Shown here piece by piece: positions 15,350 to 23,932 of a stretch of DNA of 46,699 nt (positions are counted from its first letter, which is position 1; every line of letters starts with the position of its first letter). Below the pieces are notes generated by a model. The model saw only the letters and a list, made by a program, of their open reading frames with translations. It did not search any database and was not told where the DNA came from. Made by a program: the position numbers and the translations under genes. This stretch comes from Candidatus Eisenbacteria bacterium. Lineage in GTDB: Bacteria > Eisenbacteria > RBG-16-71-46 > JASEGR01. The stretch is from positions 1 to 46,699 of the forward strand of contig JASEGR010000013.1 in the NCBI GenBank assembly GCA_030017955.1, given 5' to 3'.

Positions 15350-17793
15350 AGAGACTCGCCTGGATTGGAATCTATCTAGTATCGATTGGCTGGTTTGTTT
15401 CGCTGGATGTGTACACAAGGAGCTCGCACTGGTGGCTCTGGCCTATCATTATTGGAAGCTTGATTCTCTACCCCGCCCTTAGGCACGAGAAGCCGAAGGG
15501 ATCGCTGATCCTTCTTCTTGGAATATTGAATGTATTCCTTTTCCACTGGCCCTACTCGGTTTCGGGAGTTTTGCTTTTTGCTGCCGGGGTTCTCTATCTG
15601 TTCAGGAGGCATTCCGTCCCGAAGGCGCTGGGGAACTGCTTTTTTGTTTCCGGTTTCGCTCTCTTCCTTGCCGCGCTGCTGACTGGAATCTACTATTTGA
15701 AGTCTCCTCATTTTCAAGGTCAGAGTTTCTTTTCACCAATTTTCTATGCTGTGATCAAACTTTTCGCTCACGGCGCCGCTCTCACAAATGGCACGATAGT
15801 CTTACCGGCCGTCGATGGAATAAGGGAACTCAATGTTTCCGTTGAGAAACTTGGACTTTTCCCGATTCTTCTCTTCTATGCCTCCGCGGTGTCGTTTCTC
15901 TACTTCATCAGAGCCAAGGGAAGAACATACTCCTACCTCACACTTATCACACTTGGTTTCATCTTCGTGAGATTTGTTGCCCTTTCCCTTGCGTTCCTTC
16001 AGGGCGGAAAATCCTCGATATTCTGGATGCGAGCCCCGCTCATCCTGAGCACTCTTCCCCTCCCGCTCTTCCTTTCTATCTTCCCATCCGTGTTAACATC
16101 TGAACCGGTGGCCAAAGGTAGCGGCGGCAGGAAAAATGGAGTGCTCCCAGCTTCTATCTTTTTGCTCCTGGCCTTTCTCTCAGGAATGTTCCTCGCAGGA
16201 TTTGCCGGGTTTGGGGATCCCGGTGTGCAGAAGCAGGGCCGAATCCTGATAGACGAAGGGCACAGCGACTGGGAATGGACAACCCAGAAGTTCGATACGG
16301 AGTGGTATGGAGGGAAATCCGGCTACAACTACTATTGTTTGCGGGATTACCTCAATCATTTCTACAAGGTTGATGCAGGAATGGATTCAATAACCGAGAG
16401 CCTTCTTTCGAACTACGATATTCTCTTCATAAAGACTCCGACCAGACCTTTCTCCAATCGTGAGATTGATGCGATTGAGAAGTTCGTGAGAGCGGGCGGC
16501 GGACTTTTCCTGGACGGGGATCACACAAACGTTTTCGGCTCGAGCACATTCGCGAATCCGCTTGCGGAGAGGTTCGGCCTCAGGTTCAACTACGATGCCA
16601 CGTATGACCTCAGGAGTCTTAGTCTCTCTGTTTACAACAGGCCTTCCCTGCTTCCTCATCCTGTAGTACAGAGGGTTCCAACTTATCTGTTTGCGACATC
16701 ATGCAGCATGGATGCTCCAATGTTCTCTGACAAAGTGATCATTGGCTACGGATTGAGAGCAGTTCGTCTCGACTACTCAAGAACAAGTTACTTCGCAGAT
16801 GCCAGTAAAGAGCAGAATTATGACTTCGGTCTTTTCATTCAGGCGGCGGGGACTAAGATAGGGAAAGGGAGAGTGCTTGGATACACCGATTCCACCGTCT
16901 GGTCGAATTTCTTCATGTTCATCCCCGGGAAGCCGGAGCTGATTCTCGGCACAATGGAATGGCTTAACAGGGAGAACAGGTTTGGTTTCCTCAATCCGCT
17001 TCTTCTGGTTCTGGGGCTCGCGAGTCTGGGCTTTGGACTCCTCGTTCTGAGAAAGAAGAGAATCGAGAACTGGGCTGCGATTCTTGCAGTTGCCGGGCTA
17101 ATTGGATTCGGACTTGGAGCGAGAATCTTTGCATCCGGAAACTTAGCTTCATACAAAGATCCGGCACCGCACACAGGATTTACGAAGGTGGCATTTGACT
17201 GGGAGCACTCCAGGTTCACCCTGCCCGTCTATTCCCTGGAATGGGATCAAAGACTGAGCTTCCACACGTTCTATACGTGGACCCAGCGGCTCGGGCTTGT
17301 TCCAAGCCTTGAGAAGAGTTTCAGTGATGCCCTCCGCAAGGGAGACATAGTAGTCGTAATCAATCCCATAAAGAGATTTGCAATTGAGGAAGTTGATGAG
17401 ATGACGGAGTTCGTGAGAAAAGGAGGAAGACTCCTCTTGCTTGACAGTCCCCGGAACTGGGCATCCACCGGGAATGAGCTTATCGGGCCGTTCCTGATGA
17501 AGACGGATACCCTCACGGTCGCGTCATCTGCCTGTTTCGATTCGACCCGCAGGGAAATCGCAACGCTGTCTAATGCAGGCATGGTGGAGGGGGGGAAACC
17601 TCTGTTCACTCTCTCGAATGGAAACCCGGTCGCATCATACAGCACATTTGGCGAAGGAAAGATCGTCGTTTTCAACGCTTCGTCCAACTTTGCCACCGAG
17701 ACCCTGGGGGGTTCCAGTGCGCTGCCTACGCCTGCGCAGAGAAAGCTCTACGACCTCGAATTCTCCCTCCTGAGATTTCTGCTCAAGAAATAA
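15346..17793 (+). CDS. Large membrane protein with two glutamine-amidotransferase-like domains, B
   Basis: The 815-residue paralogue of the preceding gene has the same order: N-terminal membrane block (about 1-245), helix near 262-285, soluble domain 1 (about 295-530; IDAIEKFVRAGGGLFLDGDH), two helices near 545-590, soluble domain 2 (about 600-810; VDEMTEFVRKGGRLLLLDS). Its ATG overlaps the previous stop as ATGA, so both are made together. The domain resemblance is to DUF4350-type, non-catalytic amidotransferase folds used for binding or sensing in membrane complexes. Direct proof of function is lacking. The nearby Thr-Cys secreted proteins are possible partners by position only. Confidence 0.75.
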   Translation: MKRLAWIGIYLVSIGWFVSLDVYTRSSHWWLWPIIIGSLILYPALRHEKPKGSLILLLGILNVFLFHWPYSVSGVLLFAAGVLYLFRRHSVPKALGNCFFVSGFALFLAALLTGIYYLKSPHFQGQSFFSPIFYAVIKLFAHGAALTNGTIVLPAVDGIRELNVSVEKLGLFPILLFYASAVSFLYFIRAKGRTYSYLTLITLGFIFVRFVALSLAFLQGGKSSIFWMRAPLILSTLPLPLFLSIFPSVLTSEPVAKGSGGRKNGVLPASIFLLLAFLSGMFLAGFAGFGDPGVQKQGRILIDEGHSDWEWTTQKFDTEWYGGKSGYNYYCLRDYLNHFYKVDAGMDSITESLLSNYDILFIKTPTRPFSNREIDAIEKFVRAGGGLFLDGDHTNVFGSSTFANPLAERFGLRFNYDATYDLRSLSLSVYNRPSLLPHPVVQRVPTYLFATSCSMDAPMFSDKVIIGYGLRAVRLDYSRTSYFADASKEQNYDFGLFIQAAGTKIGKGRVLGYTDSTVWSNFFMFIPGKPELILGTMEWLNRENRFGFLNPLLLVLGLASLGFGLLVLRKKRIENWAAILAVAGLIGFGLGARIFASGNLASYKDPAPHTGFTKVAFDWEHSRFTLPVYSLEWDQRLSFHTFYTWTQRLGLVPSLEKSFSDALRKGDIVVVINPIKRFAIEEVDEMTEFVRKGGRLLLLDSPRNWASTGNELIGPFLMKTDTLTVASSACFDSTRREIATLSNAGMVEGGKPLFTLSNGNPVASYSTFGEGKIVVFNASSNFATETLGGSSALPTPAQRKLYDLEFSLLRFLLKK

Positions 17794-17833
17794 CATGCAT
17801 CAAAGGTGTTGTGCAGCCCCGCATCCCGTAGTA

Positions 17834-17863
17834 TGGACAAGAACATGCCAACGGAGATAGAAT
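17834..17863 (+). promoter_or_regulatory. Putative promoter for grpE-dnaJ
   Basis: TGGACA at 17834-17839 and TAGAAT at 17858-17863 are 18 bp apart, each with five matches to consensus. It would give a leader of about 30-40 nt. No CIRCE-type inverted repeat is seen near it. Confidence 0.6.
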
Positions 17864-17908
17864 ACTAGTGCGAGGAGTGTGAAAGAAGGAGTGAAAGGGG
17901 GGTGAAGT

Positions 17909-18619
17909 CTGAGAAGGGATCCGGAAGGCGACAACGAGAAGCTCTCTGATCCCGGGGTTGGCCGCCGGGATGATGGAGTTGGAGAGAACGCCGGCGAGCC
18001 GCACGAAATTGAAGAGCCTGAGGCCGGGCACAAGATACGCCGTCATTCAAAGAGAAAAGAAATCTCACGGCTCAAAAAGGAGATTGTCGAGCTTCAGGGG
18101 AAATTGAAGGAGAAGGAGAGCGAGGTTCTGGGGAAGCACGACATGTGGCTGAGGGCGGTTGCGGATTATGACAATTTCAGGAAAAGAAAAGAGAAAGAGA
18201 TACGGACCATTGTGCGTCTTGCCAATGAGAAACTGATCCTTGAGCTTCTTGATGTTATTGACGGCCTGGAGCTAGGCCTGTCGGTGGTCAATGCGGAGGG
18301 ACAAGGGGCGGTTAGCGCGGATGGAGAAGAGACGGCCAATGCCGGCGCAGAAGGGGCGCCCAGGCCCGAAGAGAACAAGGACTCAGGCATCAGAGAAGGG
18401 CTCGCTCTCGTTCTCTCTAGGCTCAAAAGAATTCTTCAGTCTGAAGGAGTGGCTGAAATAGATGCTCTGGGGAAGGAATTTGATCCGCTTCTTTGTGAAG
18501 CTGTGATGGAAGTGAATGACAGCGGGTTTGAGCCCGGCAGTGTGGCAGAAGTCATGAGAAAAGGATATGTACTGGGCGATAAGCTCCTCAGGCCTGCCAA
18601 AGTGAAGGTGGCGAAGTAG
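17909..18619 (+). CDS. grpE: Nucleotide exchange factor GrpE (start uncertain)
   Basis: GrpE releases ADP from DnaK. Seen: a coiled-coil start ([20 protein letters not shown]), the conserved [11 protein letters not shown], and the C-terminal beta domain ending [20 protein letters not shown]. An unusually long Ala/Glu/Gly-rich insert lies between helix and beta domain (about residues 132-160). Only TTG at 18104 is a standard start, but it would cut the coiled coil in half. In-frame DNA reaches back to a stop at 17903-17905, and CTG at 17909 follows a purine-rich AGGGGGGTGA. Alternatively GTG 17902 starts in another frame and a one-base frameshift near 17940 joins them. dnaJ follows after 8 bp. 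Confidence 0.85.
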   Translation: MRRDPEGDNEKLSDPGVGRRDDGVGENAGEPHEIEEPEAGHKIRRHSKRKEISRLKKEIVELQGKLKEKESEVLGKHDMWLRAVADYDNFRKRKEKEIRTIVRLANEKLILELLDVIDGLELGLSVVNAEGQGAVSADGEETANAGAEGAPRPEENKDSGIREGLALVLSRLKRILQSEGVAEIDALGKEFDPLLCEAVMEVNDSGFEPGSVAEVMRKGYVLGDKLLRPAKVKVAK

Positions 18620-18627
18620 GAAAGAAG

Positions 18628-19803
18628 ATGGCGGAAAGAGACTACTACGAAGTCCTCGGTGTCCCGCGAACTGCAACTGAAGACGAGATAAAGAAATCCT
18701 ACAGGCAGCTTGCGCTCAAGTATCACCCTGACAGAAATCCCGGGAACAAAGAAGCAGAAGAAAAATTCAAGGAGGCGACCGAGGCCTACGAGGTCTTGAG
18801 GGACCAGGAGAAACGTTCCATCTATAACAGGTACGGAAGGGAAGGAATGAGGGTCGGTGCCTCCCAGCCGGGGTTTGGCGGATTCAGCCATTTTGATCTT
18901 TCAGATGCACTAAGGGTCTTCATGGAGAGTTTCGGAGACCTCGGTGGATTCGGCGATTTCTTCGGGACTCCGCGTACAGGTTCCACCAGGACACGTGCTC
19001 ATAGTAGAAGGGGCGCCGACATAGATATCTCCATAAGACTATCACTTGAAGAGATAGCATCCGGAGTCGAGAAGAAGATAAAACTGAAAAGGTGGACGAG
19101 TTGCGATACGTGCAAGGGAACAGGCGGGAAGCCGGGTTCTTCCACGCGGACCTGTCCCAAATGCGGCGGAAGCGGAGAAGTGAGAAGGGTGACAAGACAG
19201 TTCTTTGGGCAGTTCGTAAGCGTTACGACGTGCGACAACTGTCACGGCGAAGGGGAGATTCTTGAGAGTGCATGTGATGTCTGCCGCGGTGAGGGCAGGG
19301 TCAAGAAAACAGAGACGATAGCAGTAAAAATCCCGAAGGGTGTTTCACCGGGTAACTACATTCCCGTAAGGGGGCGGGGACATGCGGGCCTAAGAGGCGG
19401 AGGGACCGGAGATCTCAACGTCTTCATCGAGGAAAAGCCACACAATGTTTTTGAGAGGCACGGAGATGACCTCATCTGCGTGCTTCCTGTGAGCGTCTCC
19501 GATGCGGCGTTGGGGAGAGAAGTTCAAGTGCCGACTCTTTCAGGTCCGGTGCCGGTTTCACTTCCAAAAGGAACACAGTCAGGGAAAATGATAAGAGTCC
19601 GCGGGAAGGGAATTCCGCACCTGCGCGAATCAGGGGCAGGAGATATTCTTGTGAGAGTCGTGGTGTGGACTCCGGCAAAATTGAGTGATAGGGGGAAAAG
19701 ACTTCTGGAGGAGCTTGGCGCTCTTGAGGATGCCGCGCCTCCGAAGCCGGGAAAAGGAATATTCGGAAGAGTAAAAGATGCCTTTGATAGAAGCGGGGAG
19801 TGA
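18628..19803 (+). CDS. dnaJ: Chaperone DnaJ
   Basis: The 391-residue Hsp40 co-chaperone stimulates DnaK ATPase and passes it substrates. J domain at 1-70 with HPD at residues 33-35; a Gly/Phe-rich linker at about 75-125; zinc domain with [24 protein letters not shown] and CDVCRGEG; C-terminal peptide-binding domains to about 350; then a Lys/Gly-rich tail. All parts of a class I DnaJ are present. dnaK itself is not in the window. The 3' end overlaps rsmE by 26 bp. Confidence 0.96.
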   Translation: MAERDYYEVLGVPRTATEDEIKKSYRQLALKYHPDRNPGNKEAEEKFKEATEAYEVLRDQEKRSIYNRYGREGMRVGASQPGFGGFSHFDLSDALRVFMESFGDLGGFGDFFGTPRTGSTRTRAHSRRGADIDISIRLSLEEIASGVEKKIKLKRWTSCDTCKGTGGKPGSSTRTCPKCGGSGEVRRVTRQFFGQFVSVTTCDNCHGEGEILESACDVCRGEGRVKKTETIAVKIPKGVSPGNYIPVRGRGHAGLRGGGTGDLNVFIEEKPHNVFERHGDDLICVLPVSVSDAALGREVQVPTLSGPVPVSLPKGTQSGKMIRVRGKGIPHLRESGAGDILVRVVVWTPAKLSDRGKRLLEELGALEDAAPPKPGKGIFGRVKDAFDRSGE

Positions 19804-20557
19804 CACAAAGGGAAGATTTCTCGTAAGGAAGGAAGAGATCTTCAAGGACAGATTGCTCCTTTCGGGCAGTGAAGCTTCTCATGCCCTGAGGTCCCTGCGT
19901 GTCAAGAAGGGCGATCGGATTTTGGCGACTGACGGCGACGGGAATGAGTTTCTTGCAACAATTGAAGAGGTTCGCCGCAATTGCATAGCGTGCAGTATCG
20001 TCGGGAAGGAGAAGTCGAAGAGGGAAAACGATATGGCAATCTGGCTTGCGCAGCCAATCCTCAGATCGGGAAGGATGGACTTTGTCATAGAGAAATGTAC
20101 CGAGCTCGGTGTCGCAGGCTTCATGCCTTATCTTAGTCCGAAATCTTCCGTGGGCGCTCGCGGACAGCCAGGCCGGGAGAAGCTTGCCAGATGGAAAAGA
20201 ATCTCTGAGAGCGCTCTTAAGCAGTCTCTCGGGTGCGTGCTTCCTGAGTTCTCGGACGTGAAGGAATTCGGACAGGTTGTTGACTCAATCAGGAATTTTG
20301 AGAAGGCATTCTTTGCTGACGAAAAGGCCGATGTTTCAACCGTAGCTGGCCTCCCCATGACCCCGGGAGAGAAGACAAAAATACTCATCATCATCGGGCC
20401 TGAGGGTGGATTTTCGGATGGGGAACGCCGCTCTTTAGCCGATAAGGGAGCAATTCCCTTTTCGCTCGGAAAGAGGAGACTGCGTTCGGAGACCGCATCC
20501 ATCCTGTCCGTGGGGATGGTCGCTTGCAGTGTGCAATGCTCGGGTGGGCCGCGGTGA
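19778..20557 (+). CDS. rsmE: 16S rRNA m3U1498 methyltransferase RsmE
   Basis: This 259-residue SPOUT-fold methyltransferase modifies U1498 of 16S rRNA with S-adenosylmethionine. Seen: PUA-like N-terminus ([14 protein letters not shown]), [25 protein letters not shown], and the knotted cofactor site [13 protein letters not shown] and [12 protein letters not shown]. The coupling dnaJ-rsmE is common in many bacteria. The C-terminus after [10 protein letters not shown] is short and slightly atypical ([12 protein letters not shown]). Confidence 0.94.
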   Translation: MPLIEAGSDTKGRFLVRKEEIFKDRLLLSGSEASHALRSLRVKKGDRILATDGDGNEFLATIEEVRRNCIACSIVGKEKSKRENDMAIWLAQPILRSGRMDFVIEKCTELGVAGFMPYLSPKSSVGARGQPGREKLARWKRISESALKQSLGCVLPEFSDVKEFGQVVDSIRNFEKAFFADEKADVSTVAGLPMTPGEKTKILIIIGPEGGFSDGERRSLADKGAIPFSLGKRRLRSETASILSVGMVACSVQCSGGPR

Positions 20558-20582
20558 TGAGGCCAGGTAGCGGGTAGCCCTG

Positions 20583-20753
20583 GAGATGTCCTTGAGCCGA
20601 CCTTCTGAAAATTTCTGGACTCCCTTCTTGGACGAGGGAGCGACCCCGAAAGGGGCGAATTTGCGCTGTTTGAGACCGAAGCCCGAGTTCGCAAATTCGA
20701 GTGAGCGAGTCTGAGAAGGATCGACATTTTCGGCAGGAGGGAAAGGACATCTC
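20583..20753. repeat. 171-bp imperfect palindrome, MITE- or REP-like
   Basis: The element is bounded by perfect 11-bp inverted repeats, GAGATGTCCTT (20583-20593) and AAGGACATCTC (20743-20753). Further nested arms are CCTTCTtgGAC/GTCtgAGAAGG and CGAATTTGCG (20656-20665)/CGCAAATTCG (20690-20699), with a side hairpin CCCC-gaaa-GGGG. It holds no credible gene. The sequence is unrelated to the 220-bp repeat. Confidence 0.8.
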
Positions 20754-20976
20754 GAAGAGTGACAGGCTGGGAGGGGCAAGGATTCCCCGCCTGGCGAGCC
20801 CTAGACGGGGCATCCCGGAGCAGAGTCAGCGAAACGCTCATTCGCCGATCACAGCCCATCGCTTGGAGATGGGTGCCGTGCAGGCTAACTCATTGGAAGA
20901 AAAGCGGATAAGAGTCAGCCGGGGCGAAAAGTGTCGCGCGGGGGCTGCGTGAGGCGGGCAGGGGGAAATTAGACTC
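20754..20976. other. Non-coding stretch before the rpsU promoter
   Basis: No supported gene. It has a few local hairpins, for example CCCATC-gcttgga-GATGGG near 20865, and a GC-rich composition. I compared it by eye with RNase P RNA, tmRNA, 6S RNA and SRP RNA landmarks and found no match. Confidence 0.4.
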
Positions 20977-21005
20977 TTGACAGGCCAAAAGGGGTCATGT
21001 ATACT
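20977..21005 (+). promoter_or_regulatory. Consensus sigma70-type promoter for rpsU
   Basis: TTGACA at 20977-20982 and TATACT at 21000-21005 are separated by exactly 17 bp. This is the best promoter in the window and sits about 110 bp before rpsU. It may also drive mutS2-dnaG-rpoD. Confidence 0.88.
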
Positions 21006-21121
21006 TTTTGGTACGGTTTGATACAGGTAGTCTTTGTTCCTGACCCAAGGGGTGTTTACGTAACTAGTTAGGAGCGTGATACATTATTTGAAAAAATCTC
21101 GTTTTGGGGGTGAAAAAATTA

Positions 21122-21316
21122 ATGGCAGGTGTGAGAGTAAAGGAGAACGAATCCTTTGAAAGTGCTCTCCGGCGTTTCAAAAAGAAATGCGAAAAGGCGG
21201 GAATTCTAGCTGACCTAAGGCGGCATCAACACTTCGAAAAACCAAGCGAGCGAAAAAAGAGAAAGCTGAATGCTGCCAAGAGAAAACTGACCGCGAGGCA
21301 GTTCGAGGAAGAGTAG
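21122..21316 (+). CDS. rpsU: 30S ribosomal protein bS21
   Basis: The 64-residue basic protein of the small subunit acts in translation initiation. [26 protein letters not shown] at the N-terminus, of which [15 protein letters not shown] is the family hallmark, is followed by the basic [19 protein letters not shown] 21122 is chosen over the in-frame TTG 18 bp upstream because GGGGGTG lies 9 nt before it and MAGVRVKE fits the family start. It opens the macromolecular-synthesis block with dnaG and rpoD. Confidence 0.95.
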   Translation: MAGVRVKENESFESALRRFKKKCEKAGILADLRRHQHFEKPSERKKRKLNAAKRKLTARQFEEE

Positions 21317-21551
21317 AGGAAAACCAAACTTAGGTCGCGGAATAGGATTTAGAGAACCGGCTGGTCTTGCTCCCAGGGTTGTATCCTTTCCCGGTGCTGT
21401 TTCGGCTTATTAGGTCTTCTCCGGGGTGCGGTCTCCATCTTACGTATTTTTCCAGGGCAAATTTTGTCGGGAGGGAGAACTGTTTGTGAATCCTGTTTCT
21501 GACGAGTGTGCCCTTTTCCTTATTTCTATTTCGAGGGGCTCTCTCTAAGAG
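21317..21551 (+). other. Intergenic region between rpsU and mutS2
   Basis: About 235 bp without a supported gene. It is rich in pyrimidine runs near its 3' end. No clear terminator or promoter was found. cvpA, often near mutS2 in other bacteria, is absent here. Confidence 0.4.
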
Positions 21552-23888
21552 GTGGATGCACACTCGCTGAAAGTCCTTGAGCTAGACAAGGTAAAGACGC
21601 TTCTTTTGGAGAGAATACGTTTTGAACCTGCCAGGGAGCGAGCCCTTGCCCTTGTACCGTTCGACAGCAGGAACGCGGCAGAGGAAGAGCTGGGGCTTGT
21701 GCAGTCTTACTCAGACCTACTTTCGTTGTATGACTCTCCTTCATTCTCTCTCCCCGACCCGGGCGGATCTTTGCAGAAGGTGAAAGTTGGCGGAAGGCTT
21801 GAACCGCGGGCGCTTTTTGAGGTTGCCGAATTCCAAAAAGGCGTGCGGGTTGCCAAGGCCTTTTTTGAAACACGGAAAAAGGAATTCCCGAGAGTCTGGC
21901 ATCTCGCGTCAGAACTTCGTCAGACTGACGAGATAGAGAAAAAGATCTTTTCGGCGATAGAACCATCTTTCACGATCTCAGACAGTGCCTCACGGGAGTT
22001 GAGGAGAATCAGAAGTGAGATAACAAAGCAGAGGGAGAGAATTCTCTCAACACTGAAGAAAGAGGTGGGAGAGAGTGCGAAACAGGGCGATGATTCCGGC
22101 ATCACGATCCGGAGTGAGAGGTACGTGATACCGGTAAGGGGAGACAGATCTCCCAAGGGAAAGGGTATCGTCCACGATCGTTCGCAGAGCGGTATGACAT
22201 TCTTTGTCGAACCCCTGAGTGTCGTCGAACATAATAACAGGCTCATCGAGCTGAGGGCGCAGGAGAGGGACGAGGAGGAGCGGATTCTGATTGAGTTGAG
22301 TTCAGTTGTCGGAGAGCAGCTTGAGCCAATTCTGGGCAATGTGGAGCTCGTTTCCCATCTCGCCCTGCTTCGGGGAAAGGCGGAGCTCGCCCGCAGGTGG
22401 GATTCCAGGCCCATCAGATTTGCGGATGAGCCGAGGCTCCGGATAAGGAGCTTCCGTCATCCTCTGTTACTGTCTGTTCAATCTCCCGGTGAAGTCGTTC
22501 CGCTTGATCTCGAACTCGGTGACGGAAAGAGTATTCTTCTGATCTCAGGTCCGAATGCCGGTGGAAAGACCGTTGCGCTGAAGACAATCGGGCTTCTTTC
22601 TGCGATGAGCATGTCCGGGCTTCCCATTCCGGCGGGAGACGGGAGTGAGCTTCCGTTCTTCAGCGACATCCTGGCCGACATAGGAGACGAACAATCCATA
22701 GAGGCCAGTCTCAGCACTTTTTCTTCCCACTTGAAGCAGATAACTGAGATCGTCGAGCGTGCAGACAGCTCGACTCTCGTGCTTCTTGATGAGATCGGTC
22801 TGGGGACCGACCCTTCAGAGGGCGGCGCCATAGCCATGGCTGTTCTTGAGCACCTTGCTTCCAGGAAATCATTTGTCATTGCGACGACTCACCTCGGCGA
22901 GTTGAAACTATTTGCATCGGCCGTAAAAGAAATTGAGAACGCTTGCATGGAGTTTGACTCCGCGACAGAGGAGCCGCAGTTCAGACTGAAGGCCGGAATT
23001 CCCGGCCAGAGCAGGGCCATAGCGACGGCAAGGAGACTAGGGCTCAGGAAAGCAATCGTGGACCGGGCCTACGAGCTTCTCGGGAAAGAAAAGGTGAAAC
23101 TGGAGACCGTGCTCGAAGAACTTGACTCGCTTTCTTCCGGACTCGAGAGAGAGAAGGACTCCGCGAGAAAGGAAAGAGAAGAGGCGGAATCCTTGCGGAA
23201 GACCTATGAAGAAAAAATCGCCCTTTCTGAATCCGAGGCCAGAACCGTGAAGAGAAAAGCCAGGGAAGAAGCGCGGGCCATGCTTTCTGAGACAAGAAGG
23301 GTTCTTGAAGAAGCAAGAAGGCTGGCGAAGAAGAACGACCTCGGACTTGCCGAGACAGAAAAGACGAAGCGGTCGCTTGAGGAACGTGAGCGTGAGCTTG
23401 AAGAGCCTCTTTTCCTTCAGGAAAACCGTAAGGAACCTGTGAACCTGAAACCTGGTACAAACGTAAGGGTGCTTGGAATTGACTGGGAGGGCACAATTGT
23501 CGGATCTCCGGATTCTCACGGCAGGGTTTCGATTGAGAAAGACGGCATAAGAATCAAAGTCCCGGTTGACGCTCTCCGGACGATTGGGACCGATGACGGC
23601 AGGGCAAGGCCTCACGTTACAGTGACAAAGAGCGAAGACAGAACTTCAAGCGGGACTGTTGACGTGAGGGGCATGAGGGTGGACGAGGCAATGAGTGAAG
23701 TTGACAGGGCTCTCGACACCGCCCTTCTTCAAGGAAAAGACGAGATAAGAATAATTCACGGCATAGGAAAAGGAATCCTGAAGAAAACGATCTCAGACAT
23801 GCTCAAGAGTCACCCCTCAGTGAAAGAGATAAGAGATGCTGAGATCAGAGATGGCGGAAAAGGAGTCACTATCGTTCTGGTGAAGTGA
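21552..23888 (+). CDS. mutS2: Endonuclease MutS2
   Basis: The 778-residue MutS family ATPase without the mismatch-recognition domain is linked to suppression of recombination and, in Bacillus, to rescue of collided ribosomes. Walker A GPNAGGKTV at about residues 332-340, Walker B STLVLLDEIGLGTDP, and ATTHLGELK are intact. A long Glu/Arg/Lys coiled coil (about 515-625) follows, then a KOW-like segment and the C-terminal Smr nuclease domain (VDVRGMRVDEA, IIHGIGKGILKK). The GTG start has only an abutting AAGAGG in front of it. The gene lies between rpsU and dnaG, an unusual place for mutS2. Confidence 0.94.
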   Translation: MDAHSLKVLELDKVKTLLLERIRFEPARERALALVPFDSRNAAEEELGLVQSYSDLLSLYDSPSFSLPDPGGSLQKVKVGGRLEPRALFEVAEFQKGVRVAKAFFETRKKEFPRVWHLASELRQTDEIEKKIFSAIEPSFTISDSASRELRRIRSEITKQRERILSTLKKEVGESAKQGDDSGITIRSERYVIPVRGDRSPKGKGIVHDRSQSGMTFFVEPLSVVEHNNRLIELRAQERDEEERILIELSSVVGEQLEPILGNVELVSHLALLRGKAELARRWDSRPIRFADEPRLRIRSFRHPLLLSVQSPGEVVPLDLELGDGKSILLISGPNAGGKTVALKTIGLLSAMSMSGLPIPAGDGSELPFFSDILADIGDEQSIEASLSTFSSHLKQITEIVERADSSTLVLLDEIGLGTDPSEGGAIAMAVLEHLASRKSFVIATTHLGELKLFASAVKEIENACMEFDSATEEPQFRLKAGIPGQSRAIATARRLGLRKAIVDRAYELLGKEKVKLETVLEELDSLSSGLEREKDSARKEREEAESLRKTYEEKIALSESEARTVKRKAREEARAMLSETRRVLEEARRLAKKNDLGLAETEKTKRSLEERERELEEPLFLQENRKEPVNLKPGTNVRVLGIDWEGTIVGSPDSHGRVSIEKDGIRIKVPVDALRTIGTDDGRARPHVTVTKSEDRTSSGTVDVRGMRVDEAMSEVDRALDTALLQGKDEIRIIHGIGKGILKKTISDMLKSHPSVKEIRDAEIRDGGKGVTIVLVK

Positions 23889-23932
23889 CCTTTGACAGTA
23901 GGCAATGGAGGTAATGGCCGGGGCCGGCAGAT

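Noticed and set aside
15346-17793. Exosortase/archaeosortase identity for the large membrane proteins
   Set aside because: The helical block looked vaguely similar, but the conserved Cys, Arg and His motifs of exosortases were not found.
20128-20859. 243-codon open frame on the minus strand over rsmE and the palindrome
   Set aside because: It overlaps a well-supported gene on the other strand, has no recognisable domain and no ribosome-binding site.
20560-20976. RNase P RNA, tmRNA, 6S RNA or SRP RNA in the rsmE-rpsU gap
   Set aside because: None of the invariant landmarks of these RNAs was found; a GGGAAAGGAC run only loosely resembles the RNase P core.
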